A DNA stretch of 64,000 nucleotides. Source: Leptotrichia sp. oral taxon 215 str. W9775 (GTDB taxonomy: Bacteria; Fusobacteriota; Fusobacteriia; Fusobacteriales; Leptotrichiaceae). How positions within the stretch are numbered: position 1 is the first letter of the stretch; each line of letters begins with the position of its first letter. The notes below the pieces were generated by a model. That model saw only the letters and a list, made by a program, of their open reading frames with translations, was not told the DNA's origin and did not search any database. Shown here in pieces: positions 9,199 to 17,999 of this stretch. The position numbers and the translations under genes were made by a program. Where the stretch lies: contig NZ_KI272860.1 in the NCBI RefSeq assembly GCF_000469505.1, positions 1 through 64,000 of the forward strand, given 5' to 3'.

Positions 9199-9312
9199 AA
9201 AGAAGGAATTATTAAAAATAATTAGATAATTTTACTCATAAAGTCAATAAATATGGGAATAGAATAAAAAAATACCTAAAATAAAAATTAAAAAACAAAA
9301 AATTAATTATAC

Positions 9313-9346
9313 AAAAAAAAAGAAGGAAATTTTCCTTCTTTTTTTT
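9313..9346 (+). terminator. Near-perfect A/T-flanked terminator upstream of arcA
   Basis: GAAGGAAAATTTTCCTTC forms a perfect palindrome flanked by A-run and T-run, so it can terminate in both directions. It insulates the genes ending at 9198 from the arc operon. Confidence 0.9.
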
Positions 9347-9396
9347 AAAAAAAGAGTATACTTAGTGTAGAAGAAAACAATTAGGAGGTAATAATT

Positions 9397-10614
9397 ATGG
9401 CAATTAATGTCAGAAGTGAAATAAAACCATTAAAAAAAGTTTTATTACACAGACCTGGAAAAGAATTATTGAACTTAACACCTGATACATTAGGTAGATT
9501 ATTGTTTGATGATATACCTTTTCTAAAAGTTGCACAACAGGAACACGATGCATTTGCACAAATTTTAAAGGATAACGGAGTAGAAGTTGTTTATCTGGAA
9601 GATTTGGCAGCTGAAACAATAGGTCAGTGTCCTGATTTAAGAAAAAAGTTTATAGAACAGTTTATTGTTGAAGGTGGAGTTTACACTGAAGAATATCAAA
9701 AAGCTTTATTTGAGTTCTTTGATGCATACAAAGACAACAAGGAATTGATCTTGAAAACTATGGAAGGTGTAAGATACGGAGAATTAAAAGTATCTTCTGA
9801 ATCATTGGTCACTAAAATAAATGACGACAAGGATGAATTAATATTAGATCCTATGCCTAATTTATATTTCACAAGAGATCCGTTTGCTTCAATAGGTAAC
9901 GGAGTAAGCATGAATAGAATGTATTCAGTTACAAGAAACAGAGAAACAATCTATGCAGATTATATCTTCAAATATCATAATGACTACAAAGGAAAAGTTC
10001 CTTACTTCTATGAAAGAGATAATAAATTCCATATAGAAGGTGGAGACATCCTTAACTTGAATGATAAAGTTCTTGCAATAGGAATTTCTCAACGTACTGA
10101 ATCTGCTGCAATAGATAAAATAGCTAAAAATGTTTTTGCTTCAGCAGATAGTACAATCGAAACTATACTTGCATTTAGAATACCTTCATCAAGAGCGTTC
10201 ATGCATTTAGATACAGTATTTACTCAAATTGATTACGATAAATTTACTATTCACCCAAATATTATGGGACCATTAGAAGTTTATGAATTAACTAAAAATG
10301 GAGATAAAGTAGAAATTAAATTATTAACTGATACATTAAAATCAATACTTGAAAAATATCTTGGTGTACCAGATGTTAAATTGATAAAATGTGGTGGAGA
10401 AGACAGAATAGCTGCTGAAAGAGAACAATGGAATGACGGATCAAACACATTATGTATAGCTCCTGGAGTTATAGTTGTTTATGAAAGAAACGATGTTTCA
10501 AATGCTCTTTTAAGAGAAGCAGGACTTAAAGTTCTTGAAATGCCAAGTGCCGAATTATCAAGAGGTCGTGGAGGCCCTAGATGTATGAGTATGCCTTTAG
10601 TTAGAGAAGACTAA
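9397..10614 (+). CDS. arcA: Arginine deiminase
   Basis: 405 residues, standard for ArcA. It hydrolyses arginine to citrulline and ammonia, the first step of the ADI pathway. Visible active-site motifs: NLYFTRDPFASIG (Asp), FHIEGGDIL (Glu and His region), MHLDTVFTQID (His) and the C-terminal GRGGPRCMSMPLVRED, where Cys396 is the nucleophile. The start has AGGAGGTAAT 8 bases upstream. It leads an arcA-arcB-arcC-arcD series; a strong hairpin sits between arcA and arcB. Confidence 0.98.
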   Translation: MAINVRSEIKPLKKVLLHRPGKELLNLTPDTLGRLLFDDIPFLKVAQQEHDAFAQILKDNGVEVVYLEDLAAETIGQCPDLRKKFIEQFIVEGGVYTEEYQKALFEFFDAYKDNKELILKTMEGVRYGELKVSSESLVTKINDDKDELILDPMPNLYFTRDPFASIGNGVSMNRMYSVTRNRETIYADYIFKYHNDYKGKVPYFYERDNKFHIEGGDILNLNDKVLAIGISQRTESAAIDKIAKNVFASADSTIETILAFRIPSSRAFMHLDTVFTQIDYDKFTIHPNIMGPLEVYELTKNGDKVEIKLLTDTLKSILEKYLGVPDVKLIKCGGEDRIAAEREQWNDGSNTLCIAPGVIVVYERNDVSNALLREAGLKVLEMPSAELSRGRGGPRCMSMPLVRED

Positions 10615-10677
10615 AATATGAAAATATAAAAATCTAGAAAAAAAATTAAAAATGTGGTATATTTTTAAATATACTGA

Positions 10678-10717
10678 AACTAATCAACCGACTATAAATA
10701 TAGCCGGTTGATTAGTT
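10678..10717 (+). other. Strong intercistronic hairpin between arcA and arcB
   Basis: Arms AACTAATCAACCG (10678-10690) and CGGTTGATTAGTT (10705-10717) pair over 13 bases and the loop has its own weak palindrome. No T-run follows, so it is unlikely to be a full terminator. A role as RNA processing or stability element that raises arcA over arcB levels is inference. Confidence 0.8.
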
Positions 10718-10755
10718 GAAAATATAAATTTATATTAAGAGAGGATGGTATTAAA

Positions 10756-11748
10756 ATGCCAAAAAATTTAAGTGGAAGACATTTTTTAAAATTATTAGAT
10801 TTCAGTAGTTCAGAAATCAGATATCTGTTAGATTTATCAAAACAGTTTAAAGAATTAAAATTAACAGGAACACCTCATAAATACCTAGAAGGAAAAAATA
10901 TAGTTCTTTTATTTGAAAAAACTTCAACTCGTACTAGATGTTCATTTGAAGTTGCAGGAATGGATTTAGGAATGGGTGTTACTTACCTTGATCCAGGAAG
11001 TTCTCAAATGGGTAAAAAAGAAAGTATCGAAGATACTGCACGTGTTTTAGGAAGAATGTATGATGGAATCGAATATAGAGGATTTGATCAGGAAATAGTT
11101 CAAGAATTGGCTGATAATGCAGGAGTACCTGTATGGAACGGATTGACTAATGAATTCCACCCAACTCAAATGTTGGCAGATTTATTAACAATCGAAGAAA
11201 ATTTTGGACATTTAAAAGGTCTTAACTTTGTGTACATGGGAGACACAAGAAACAACTTAGGAAACTCTTTATTAGTAGCATGTGCTAAAATGGGACTTAA
11301 CTTTACTGCATGCGGACCAAAAGATTTAAAACCAGCTCCTGAATTAATAGAAGCTGCTGAAGCAATTGCTAAGGAAACTGGAAGCGTAATCAGATTTACT
11401 GAAGATGTTAAGGAAGCTTGTACAGATGCTGATGTTATCTATACTGATATATGGGTATCTATGGGAGAACCTGATGAAATTTGGGAAAAAAGAATTAATG
11501 AATTGAAAAAATTCCAAGTAAACAAAGAAGCTATGAGCTATGCTAAAGAAACAGCAATCTTCTTACACTGCTTACCTTCATTCCATGATTTAAAAACTAC
11601 AATCGGAGCAGAAATAAATGAAAAATTTGGATTACCTGAAATGGAAGTAACAGACGAAGTTTTTGAAAGCCCTCAATCAAAAGTATTCGATCAAGCTGAA
11701 AACAGAATGCATACAATTAAAGCAGTAATGTATGCAACATTAAAATAG
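10756..11748 (+). CDS. arcB: Ornithine carbamoyltransferase (catabolic)
   Basis: 330 residues. Carbamoyl-phosphate motif STRT at residues 57-60, HPTQMLADLLT near 136-146 and ornithine-site HCLPSFHD near 275. In this context it converts citrulline plus phosphate to ornithine and carbamoyl phosphate. GAGAGGATGG precedes the ATG. It is followed after only two bases by arcC, so translation is probably coupled. Assignment as catabolic rather than biosynthetic rests on the operon. Confidence 0.97.
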   Translation: MPKNLSGRHFLKLLDFSSSEIRYLLDLSKQFKELKLTGTPHKYLEGKNIVLLFEKTSTRTRCSFEVAGMDLGMGVTYLDPGSSQMGKKESIEDTARVLGRMYDGIEYRGFDQEIVQELADNAGVPVWNGLTNEFHPTQMLADLLTIEENFGHLKGLNFVYMGDTRNNLGNSLLVACAKMGLNFTACGPKDLKPAPELIEAAEAIAKETGSVIRFTEDVKEACTDADVIYTDIWVSMGEPDEIWEKRINELKKFQVNKEAMSYAKETAIFLHCLPSFHDLKTTIGAEINEKFGLPEMEVTDEVFESPQSKVFDQAENRMHTIKAVMYATLK

Positions 11749-11750
11749 TA

Positions 11751-12686
11751 ATGGCAAAAAGAATAGTAGTAGCGCTTGGAGGAAACGCTTTAGGAAACTC
11801 TCCTGAAGAGCAGTTAAAACTTGTAAAAAATACTGCAAAATCAATCGTTGATATGACTAAAGAGGGGTACGAAGTAATAGTAGGTCATGGAAACGGTCCT
11901 CAAGTGGGAATGATAAATTTAGCTATGGATTATGCAGCAAACGGAGAAGTAAAAACTCCTTATATGCCTTTTGCTGAATGTGGTGCAATGAGTCAAGGAT
12001 ACATTGGATATCACCTTCAACAGGCAATAAGAGAAGAATTACAGGCTCAAAACATTAAAAAAGGTGTTGTTACATTGGTAACACAGGTAGTTGTAGACAA
12101 GAACGATCCTGCATTTACTAATTTAACAAAACCAATAGGTATGTTCTATAGTAAAGAAGAGGCAGATAAAATTGCCACTGAAAAAGGATTTACATTTGTA
12201 GAAGATGCCGGAAGAGGTTACAGAAGAGTAGTTGCATCACCTTTACCTAAAAAAATAGTAGAAATTGAAGAAGTGGAAACACTTGTAAACAATGGTACTA
12301 TTGTAATCACTGTTGGTGGTGGAGGAATACCTGTAGTTGAAGAAGACGGTCACTATAAGGGAGTAGATGCAGTTATAGACAAAGATAAGTCAAGTTCTAA
12401 ACTTGCAGCTGATTTAAAAGCTGATATGCTTGTTATATTGACTGCTGTTGACAAGGTATATATTAATTATAATAAACCTGATCAAAAAGAATTAGACACA
12501 TTAAATATCGAGGAAGTTAAAAAGTATATTGAAGAAGGACATTTTGCTAAAGGAAGTATGTTGCCAAAAATAGAAGCATGTATGGAATATGTAGTAAATA
12601 ATCCTAATGGACAGGCCATAATTACTTCGTTACAGAATGCCGGTTCAGCATTAGCTGGAAACACAGGAACAGTTATAAAACATTAG
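11751..12686 (+). CDS. arcC: Carbamate kinase
   Basis: 311 residues, typical length. It makes ATP from carbamoyl phosphate, completing the ADI pathway. Family patterns seen: VVALGGNALGN at the N-terminus, VGHGNGPQVG near 45, EDAGRGYRRVVASPLP near 155-165 and VGGGGIPVV near 188, with KGSMLPKIEA near 265. It lacks its own strong binding site and begins two bases after the arcB stop. A small hairpin (12701-12722) separates it from arcD. Confidence 0.97.
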   Translation: MAKRIVVALGGNALGNSPEEQLKLVKNTAKSIVDMTKEGYEVIVGHGNGPQVGMINLAMDYAANGEVKTPYMPFAECGAMSQGYIGYHLQQAIREELQAQNIKKGVVTLVTQVVVDKNDPAFTNLTKPIGMFYSKEEADKIATEKGFTFVEDAGRGYRRVVASPLPKKIVEIEEVETLVNNGTIVITVGGGGIPVVEEDGHYKGVDAVIDKDKSSSKLAADLKADMLVILTAVDKVYINYNKPDQKELDTLNIEEVKKYIEEGHFAKGSMLPKIEACMEYVVNNPNGQAIITSLQNAGSALAGNTGTVIKH

Positions 12687-12700
12687 TTTTAATATTGGTT

Positions 12701-12722
12701 ATGGGGGCTTATATGCCCTCAT
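12701..12722 (+). other. Intercistronic hairpin between arcC and arcD
   Basis: ATGGGGGC pairs with GCCCTCAT around a six-base loop, 8 pairs including one G-T. No T-run follows. It probably marks a processing or partial attenuation site rather than an operon end. Confidence 0.55.
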
Positions 12723-12773
12723 GCCCTGTTACAATAATTAAATACAAATCTAAGAGGAAAGTAGGAGAATGAT

Positions 12774-14171
12774 ATGGCAAAGAAAAAAGGTGTACAGTTA
12801 TCAGCTTTTTCAATATTGTTTCTTATAATAATAGGATTAGCACTTTTAACATGGGTTTTCCCACAAGTTGACAACGCTTCACTTGCTACAGTGGTAATGG
12901 CTCCATTTAATGGATTTAAAGAAGCAATAGATGTATGTATATTTATATTGTTACTTGGTGGATTTTTGGGAGTTGTTACAAAAACAGGAGCTTTGGATGC
13001 CGGTGTAGGTTCACTTGTAAAAAAACTAAAAGGAAATGAAACACTTCTAATAGTCGTATTGATGGTTTTATTCTCAATTGGTGGTACAACATATGGTATG
13101 GCTGAAGAAACAGTTGCATTCTATGTGTTAATATGTTCTACAATGGTTGCGGCTGGATTTGATACAACTGTAGGAGTTGCTACTATAATGCTTGGTGCAG
13201 GAGTAGGAGTTCTTGGGTCTACTGTTAACCCATTTGCAGTAGGAGTTGCCCTAGATGCATTAAAGGAAAAAGGAATTCAGTACAATAGTGGAACTGTAAT
13301 ATTATTAGGATCAATATTATGGATTACTGCTCTATTAGCCGCTATTTTCTATGTTTTAAAATATGCTAATAAAGTAAAAGCAGAAAAAGGTTCAACAATA
13401 TTATCATTACAGGAACAAAATGACATGCAGGAACATTTCGGACATGCAAATTTTGATAATATAGAATTCACATCAAAAACAAGAGTTACTTTAATTATAT
13501 TCGCTATCACATTTATTATAATGGTTATTTCATTAATTCCATGGGAAAATTTTGGAATTACTATCTTTAAGGGATGGACAAGCTTTTTAACTGGAACATC
13601 TTTAGGGGAATGGTATTTTGCTGAACTTTCTATGTGGTTCTTATTATCTGGTATTTTAATAGGAATAGTTAATGGATTTAAAGAACAGGAAATTATAGAT
13701 TCATTTATGGATGGAGTAAAGGATATATTAAGTGTTGTATTAATAATCGCAGTTGCAAGAGGTGCATCAGTACTTATGGCGGCTACTAAATTTGATACAT
13801 TTATACTTAATTCTGCTTCAAAAGCATTAAATGGACTTTCTCCAATTATATTTGCACCAGCTTCTTACGTTTTATTCCTTGTGCTGTCATTCTTAATTCC
13901 ATCAACATCAGGATTGGCTTCAGTTGCGTTCCCAGTTTTAGGACCTCTGACAGCGGCATTAAAATATAGTCCGGAAGTTATGGTATTGATATTCAGTGCA
14001 GCTTCAGGAGTTATAAACCTTATAACACCTACATCAGGAGTTGTAATGGGAGGACTTGCAACTGCAAGAGTACAATATACAACTTGGATTAAATTCGTAG
14101 CAAAATTAATAGCTATAATAGTTGTAATGGATATTGTAATACTAACTGTTGCAATGATGATAATAAAGTGA
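12774..14171 (+). CDS. arcD: YfcC/ArcD-type membrane transporter, probable arginine-ornithine antiporter
   Basis: 465 residues with about 12 transmembrane segments and the YfcC/DcuC-superfamily pattern (GGFLGVVTKTGALDAG, SIGGTTYGMAEETVAFY, GAGVGVLGSTVNPFA, FLIPSTSGLASVAFPVLGPL). This is not the APC-type ArcD of Pseudomonas but the family often found in ADI operons of Firmicutes and Fusobacteria. Its place directly after arcC supports exchange of arginine for ornithine. The substrate is inferred from context; the family is clear. Confidence 0.85.
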   Translation: MAKKKGVQLSAFSILFLIIIGLALLTWVFPQVDNASLATVVMAPFNGFKEAIDVCIFILLLGGFLGVVTKTGALDAGVGSLVKKLKGNETLLIVVLMVLFSIGGTTYGMAEETVAFYVLICSTMVAAGFDTTVGVATIMLGAGVGVLGSTVNPFAVGVALDALKEKGIQYNSGTVILLGSILWITALLAAIFYVLKYANKVKAEKGSTILSLQEQNDMQEHFGHANFDNIEFTSKTRVTLIIFAITFIIMVISLIPWENFGITIFKGWTSFLTGTSLGEWYFAELSMWFLLSGILIGIVNGFKEQEIIDSFMDGVKDILSVVLIIAVARGASVLMAATKFDTFILNSASKALNGLSPIIFAPASYVLFLVLSFLIPSTSGLASVAFPVLGPLTAALKYSPEVMVLIFSAASGVINLITPTSGVVMGGLATARVQYTTWIKFVAKLIAIIVVMDIVILTVAMMIIK

Positions 14172-14209
14172 TAAAATAAAAGAAAAATATTATAGTGAGG
14201 AAAAAGTAT

Positions 14210-15475
14210 ATGCTTAATGAACTGGACTTGCAACTTCAGATGGACAAACATTATGAACTATGTTCTTTTGATGTTGAATATTTGGAAGAGCCTGTCAAAC
14301 CGGTAATTCATAATATACCAAAATTGTTGTTTTTTACTGAAGGAACAGGAAAAATAAAAATTTATAATAAGGAATTTGATATAGTACCAAATACATTATT
14401 AATGATATTTCCTTGGGAAATTGTAGAAATTACTCAAGTTGAAAAACCTTTAGCCATGATGAAGATATCCTATAATTCGGTATTTAATAACTTTATTTTG
14501 AATTCATTGAATAGATATAAAAAAAGCAAAAACAATATACTTTCTCTTATAAAAAAAATACCGGTTGTTTATTTTAATAAAATAGAAGCAAAAACAATAA
14601 AAAATATATTTTATGAAATAAAGAATGAAGTAGGCTTGGAATCATTATCGGATTTCAAGCCATTTTTTGATATAAGGAAAGAAGAAAATGCTACAAAAGA
14701 TGAATTTGATTTGAGTACGGTTTATATAACAAATAAGCTTACTGAACTGATAATTCTTATTGCCAAGAAAAATATCCGTGATGAAAAGTGTGTAAACAAA
14801 AAGGAAGAAGATGAGACAAATATAGTTAAGTATATTTATGCCCATCTGAATGAAAAACTTACCTTAAATAAACTTTCAGTTATATTTTTCATGAGTGAAT
14901 CTTCAATATCAAAGTATCTTGAGGAAGTAACAGGCTTCATGTTTAATGATCTGTTAAGGCATATGAGGATTTCGAAGGCATTAAACCTGCTAGTCTATAC
15001 AGATTTAAATATTGAGGAAATTGCTCATCTTGTAGGTTTCGTAGATGGAGCACATATTTCAAATTTATGCAGTAAGCATTTAAAAATGTCACCAAATAAA
15101 TATAGGGAAAAATATAAGGATATGTATCAGATATTCAATGAAAAGGAACAACAGCTCGTTTCAGATGTAATAAAATATATTTACGAAAATTATACAAAGG
15201 AATTAACAATCAATGATGTAACAGAAAAATTCAATATAACAGATACAAAACTAAATAAAATATTGATGTCCTATTCTGGAAAAAGGTTTATAGAATTTCT
15301 GAATGCTTTAAAAATAGACAAGGCGTGTGAAATGCTTTTAACAACTGATAAAAGTGTTATAGATATCTCATTTGAACTGGGATTTAATACAGTGAAAACG
15401 TTTAATAATAATTTTTCAAAACTAAAAAATATGTCGCCGACTGATTTTAGGAAAACAGTAAAACATGGTTCTTAA
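14210..15475 (+). CDS. AraC-type regulator with two tandem HTH domains
   Basis: From the ATG at 14210, with GTGAGGA 8 bases upstream, 421 residues. The N-terminal part (about 30-100) looks like a cupin sensor (LLFFTEGTGKIKIYNKEFDIVPNTLLMIFPWE). Then come two AraC/XylS DNA-binding domains: about residues 203-303, ending in LKMSPNKYREKY, and about 312-418, ending in LKNMSPTDFRKTV. AraC proteins normally carry one such domain. It starts 38 bases after arcD and is probably an arginine-responsive regulator of the arc genes; that role is inferred from position. Confidence 0.88.
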   Translation: MLNELDLQLQMDKHYELCSFDVEYLEEPVKPVIHNIPKLLFFTEGTGKIKIYNKEFDIVPNTLLMIFPWEIVEITQVEKPLAMMKISYNSVFNNFILNSLNRYKKSKNNILSLIKKIPVVYFNKIEAKTIKNIFYEIKNEVGLESLSDFKPFFDIRKEENATKDEFDLSTVYITNKLTELIILIAKKNIRDEKCVNKKEEDETNIVKYIYAHLNEKLTLNKLSVIFFMSESSISKYLEEVTGFMFNDLLRHMRISKALNLLVYTDLNIEEIAHLVGFVDGAHISNLCSKHLKMSPNKYREKYKDMYQIFNEKEQQLVSDVIKYIYENYTKELTINDVTEKFNITDTKLNKILMSYSGKRFIEFLNALKIDKACEMLLTTDKSVIDISFELGFNTVKTFNNNFSKLKNMSPTDFRKTVKHGS

Positions 15476-15525
15476 CATACTTGAATTTTAATACTACATA
15501 AATAAATGAGATGGATGGTGGAAAT

Positions 15526-17274
15526 ATGCAATTAGTAAATATAGAAATCAGAAATATACTAAAAAAGAAAATAGAAAATATGTTTGAAAGAAAGTTTAAA
15601 AATATTGATATACAGTATTCTACAAAAAAGGAGTTTGGAGATTTTCAGACAAATTTTGCGTTAATAAATTCTGAAACTATTGGAAAAACTCCTGATGAAA
15701 TAGGAAAAATGATAATTGAAAGTCTAGAAAAAGATAAAGAAAATGATATTATTGATAAAATTGAAATAGCAGGACCTGGTTTTCTGAATATATTTTTAAA
15801 AAATTCCAAGATAAGAAAAAATTTAAGAAAGATAGGTATTGAAAAATATGATTTTCCGATTGATACATCTAAAAAAGTTTTGGTAGATTATTCGTCTCCA
15901 AATATAGGGAAAAGAATGCATATTGGACATTTAAGAAGTACGATAATCGGAGATTCTTTAAAGCGTATATTTGAATATATGGGTTTTAAAGTATTAGGGG
16001 ATAATCATTTAGGAGATTGGGGAAGCCGGTTTGGTAAATTGATAATAGGATATAAAAAATGGCTAAATATAGAAGAGTATGAAAAGAATCCAATTGGAGA
16101 AATGGAAAGACTTTACGTAAAGTTTTCTGAGGAAGCGCAGTTAAATCCTGAACTGGAGGTTATGGCCAAGGAAGAATGGATGAAACTGAAGGCAGGAGAT
16201 GAAGAAAACAGAAAATTATGGCAAAGTTTTGTAGATCATTCATTTTGTGAATTTAAGGTTTTCTATAGAAAGATGGATATAAAATTTGATTATTGCATAG
16301 GGGAATCCTTCTATAATGATATAATTCCAGAAACATTAAAAATACTTGATGAAAAGAAAATTACTACTAATATAGATGGGGAATCAAAGGTATTTTTTAA
16401 AGAGGAAGATAAGATTGAGCCATGCGTAGTAAAGAAAAAGGCAGAAAATAGTTATCTTTATTCTACAACTGATTTGGCAACCCTTAAATACAGAAAGGAT
16501 ATTTTGAAAATAGACCATTCGGTCTATGTTGCTGTAGAGAAGCAGAAAGAACATTTCCGGCAGGTATTTAAAATTGCAGAAATGATGGGGAAGCCCTATG
16601 ACTACAAGAAAAATCATGTATGGTTCGGTATTATAAGATTTGAAGATAGTGTTATGTTATCTTTAAAAAAGTGTGGAATGATAAGACTGATTGATATACT
16701 CAATCAGGCGATAGAAGAAGCAAAAATAGTAATAGATATTAAAAATCCGACTTTTCCTGAAGAAGAAAAGATGAAAATAGCTGAAATAGTTGGACTTGGA
16801 GCAATAAAGCATTTTAACTTAAGCCAGAACAGAATGAGTTCAATTTCTTTTTCATGGGATAAAATTCTGAATTTTGAAGGAAATACATCACCTTATTTAC
16901 AATATACATATGCCAGAATAATGTCCATATTTAGAAAAATGGATGAAGAAAGTCATGAGATTAACAATACTTATGATGCTGAATATAATGAATTAGATGA
17001 TGATTTTAATGAAAATGAAAGGGAACTGGCGGTAAAACTTCTGAAATTTCCAAATGCTATATTAAAAGCTTATGACTTGTGCAAACCTAACCTTATTACT
17101 GACTATTTATTTGAAACTGCCAAAATTTTCAATAGTTTTTATGCAGGGGAGTCCATTATTAGGGAAGAGGATAAAAAGAAATTTAATACAAGACTTCTTC
17201 TTGCTGAAAAAACAGCAGTAACGCTTAAAGAAGGATTGTCGCTTCTTGGAATAAAAGTTCTGGAGAAAATGTAA
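15526..17274 (+). CDS. argS: Arginyl-tRNA synthetase with degenerate KMSKS loop
   Basis: 582 residues from the ATG at 15526 (GGTGG upstream); an ATG at 15511 lacks a binding site. The class I fold is clear: SSPNIGKRMHIGHLRSTIIGDSL (HIGH box, about residue 125), GDNHLGDWGSRFGKLI, and an anticodon-binding C-terminus beginning near LNFEGNTSPYLQYTYARI. The segment that normally reads KMSTRKGN is VMLSLKKCG. It follows the AraC regulator at the end of the arc region, as argS does in some arginine-catabolic clusters. It may be the only ArgRS, a second copy or a regulatory paralogue; the window cannot tell. Confidence 0.9.
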   Translation: MQLVNIEIRNILKKKIENMFERKFKNIDIQYSTKKEFGDFQTNFALINSETIGKTPDEIGKMIIESLEKDKENDIIDKIEIAGPGFLNIFLKNSKIRKNLRKIGIEKYDFPIDTSKKVLVDYSSPNIGKRMHIGHLRSTIIGDSLKRIFEYMGFKVLGDNHLGDWGSRFGKLIIGYKKWLNIEEYEKNPIGEMERLYVKFSEEAQLNPELEVMAKEEWMKLKAGDEENRKLWQSFVDHSFCEFKVFYRKMDIKFDYCIGESFYNDIIPETLKILDEKKITTNIDGESKVFFKEEDKIEPCVVKKKAENSYLYSTTDLATLKYRKDILKIDHSVYVAVEKQKEHFRQVFKIAEMMGKPYDYKKNHVWFGIIRFEDSVMLSLKKCGMIRLIDILNQAIEEAKIVIDIKNPTFPEEEKMKIAEIVGLGAIKHFNLSQNRMSSISFSWDKILNFEGNTSPYLQYTYARIMSIFRKMDEESHEINNTYDAEYNELDDDFNENERELAVKLLKFPNAILKAYDLCKPNLITDYLFETAKIFNSFYAGESIIREEDKKKFNTRLLLAEKTAVTLKEGLSLLGIKVLEKM

Positions 17275-17348
17275 GTTTTTTAATAATGGAAAAAATTTTT
17301 AAATAGTTTAATGGAAAATAAAAAGTTAAAATCATGTAAGAGGTGGCT

Positions 17349-17651
17349 ATGAATATATTTGAAATAGAAAAATTACCTGGAATAGAAGAAGAGGAAATTG
17401 TAGATATTCTAAAGGAAAATGAGGATGTTAAAATTGAAAGGATAATTTCTACAGGACAGGTTTCCGACTGGATGGTACAGGAAAAGAGGGAATACGTTCT
17501 TTTGATTCAAGGTAATGCAGTTATTGAATTTAATGATAAAACAGTGGAAATGAAATCCGGGGATACATTATTTATTGAAAAAAGTGAAAGGCACAGGGTG
17601 GCTTACACCAGTGAAAGTCCATGCTGTATATGGTTCTGTGTACATTTTTAA
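17349..17651 (+). CDS. Small cupin-domain protein
   Basis: A 100-residue single cupin barrel. The pattern VQEKREYVLLIQGNAVIEFNDKTVEMKSGDTLFIEKSERHRVAYT matches the two conserved cupin motifs, though the first motif lacks the usual HxH (WMVQEKRE), so metal binding is uncertain; the second keeps a His. The ATG at 17349 follows AAGAGGTGG; an in-frame GTG at 17343 lies within that site. It comes 74 bases after argS. Its ligand is unknown. Confidence 0.8.
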   Translation: MNIFEIEKLPGIEEEEIVDILKENEDVKIERIISTGQVSDWMVQEKREYVLLIQGNAVIEFNDKTVEMKSGDTLFIEKSERHRVAYTSESPCCIWFCVHF

Positions 17652-17729
17652 ATAATATGTCATGTATTTTAGAAATATGGATAAAATGAAGTGAAGGAAA
17701 TGAAATTTAATAAAAATTTTATCTTTCGG

Positions 17730-17758
17730 TTGAAATATGGGGAAAAATATTGTATAAT
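17730..17758 (+). promoter_or_regulatory. Sigma-70 promoter driving the tandem-repeat leader
   Basis: TTGAAA at 17730-17735 and TATAAT at 17753-17758 with a 17-base spacer. The expected start, near 17765, lies just before the first repeat at 17774, so the repeats would form the 5' part of the transcript. Confidence 0.78.
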
Positions 17759-17773
17759 TATTGTGAAAAGTAA

Positions 17774-17934
17774 GCGAATCCCTGCTCTTTGATGTAATAT
17801 TGTTAATAAAGTGGGAAGCTAATAGGAGAAAGTGAATCCCTGCTTTTTGAAGGAAATTCGTTCGATAAAGTGGGAAGCTAATAGGAGAAAGCGAATCCCT
17901 GCTCTTTGATGAAATATTGTTAATAAAGTGGGAA
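17774..17934 (+). repeat. Three tandem 58-59 nt repeats in a transcribed leader
   Basis: Units start at 17774, 17832 and 17891 and share the core GAATCCCTGCTyTTTGA...ATAAAGTGGGAA; the first two also share AGCTAATAGGAGAAA. Each can fold with CCC/GGG and CTTT/AAAG pairs. In units 1 and 2 an outer AGC/GCT or AGT/GCT closing pair is kept (C-G against T-G), while unit 3 is cut short after GTGGGAA. The centre of unit 2 differs (GAAGGAAATTCGTTC) and is one base longer. The spacing parts are repeated too, so it is not a CRISPR array. Possible roles are tandem antitoxin RNA units or a tandem aptamer. Confidence 0.85.
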
Positions 17935-17948
17935 ATGAAAAAAGAAGC

Positions 17949-17987
17949 AATAGGGCGATAAATTAATCGCCCTATTATAATAGGGGG
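17949..17987 (+). promoter_or_regulatory. Two mutually exclusive hairpins before the orphan ORF
   Basis: Hairpin 1 pairs AATAGGGCGAT (17949-17959) with ATCGCCCTATT (17966-17976), 11 perfect pairs. Hairpin 2 is a perfect 16-base palindrome CCCTATTATAATAGGG (17970-17985) whose 3' arm covers part of the AGGGGG upstream of the ORF at 18000. They share CCCTATT and cannot coexist. Hairpin 1 lacks a T-run but could be a leaky terminator; the pair could also control ribosome access. Confidence 0.7.
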
Positions 17988-17999
17988 AATAGAGGGAAA

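Noticed and set aside
17774..17934. CRISPR array
   Set aside because: The intervals between the conserved cores are themselves repeated almost unchanged, only three units exist, and no cas gene is nearby.
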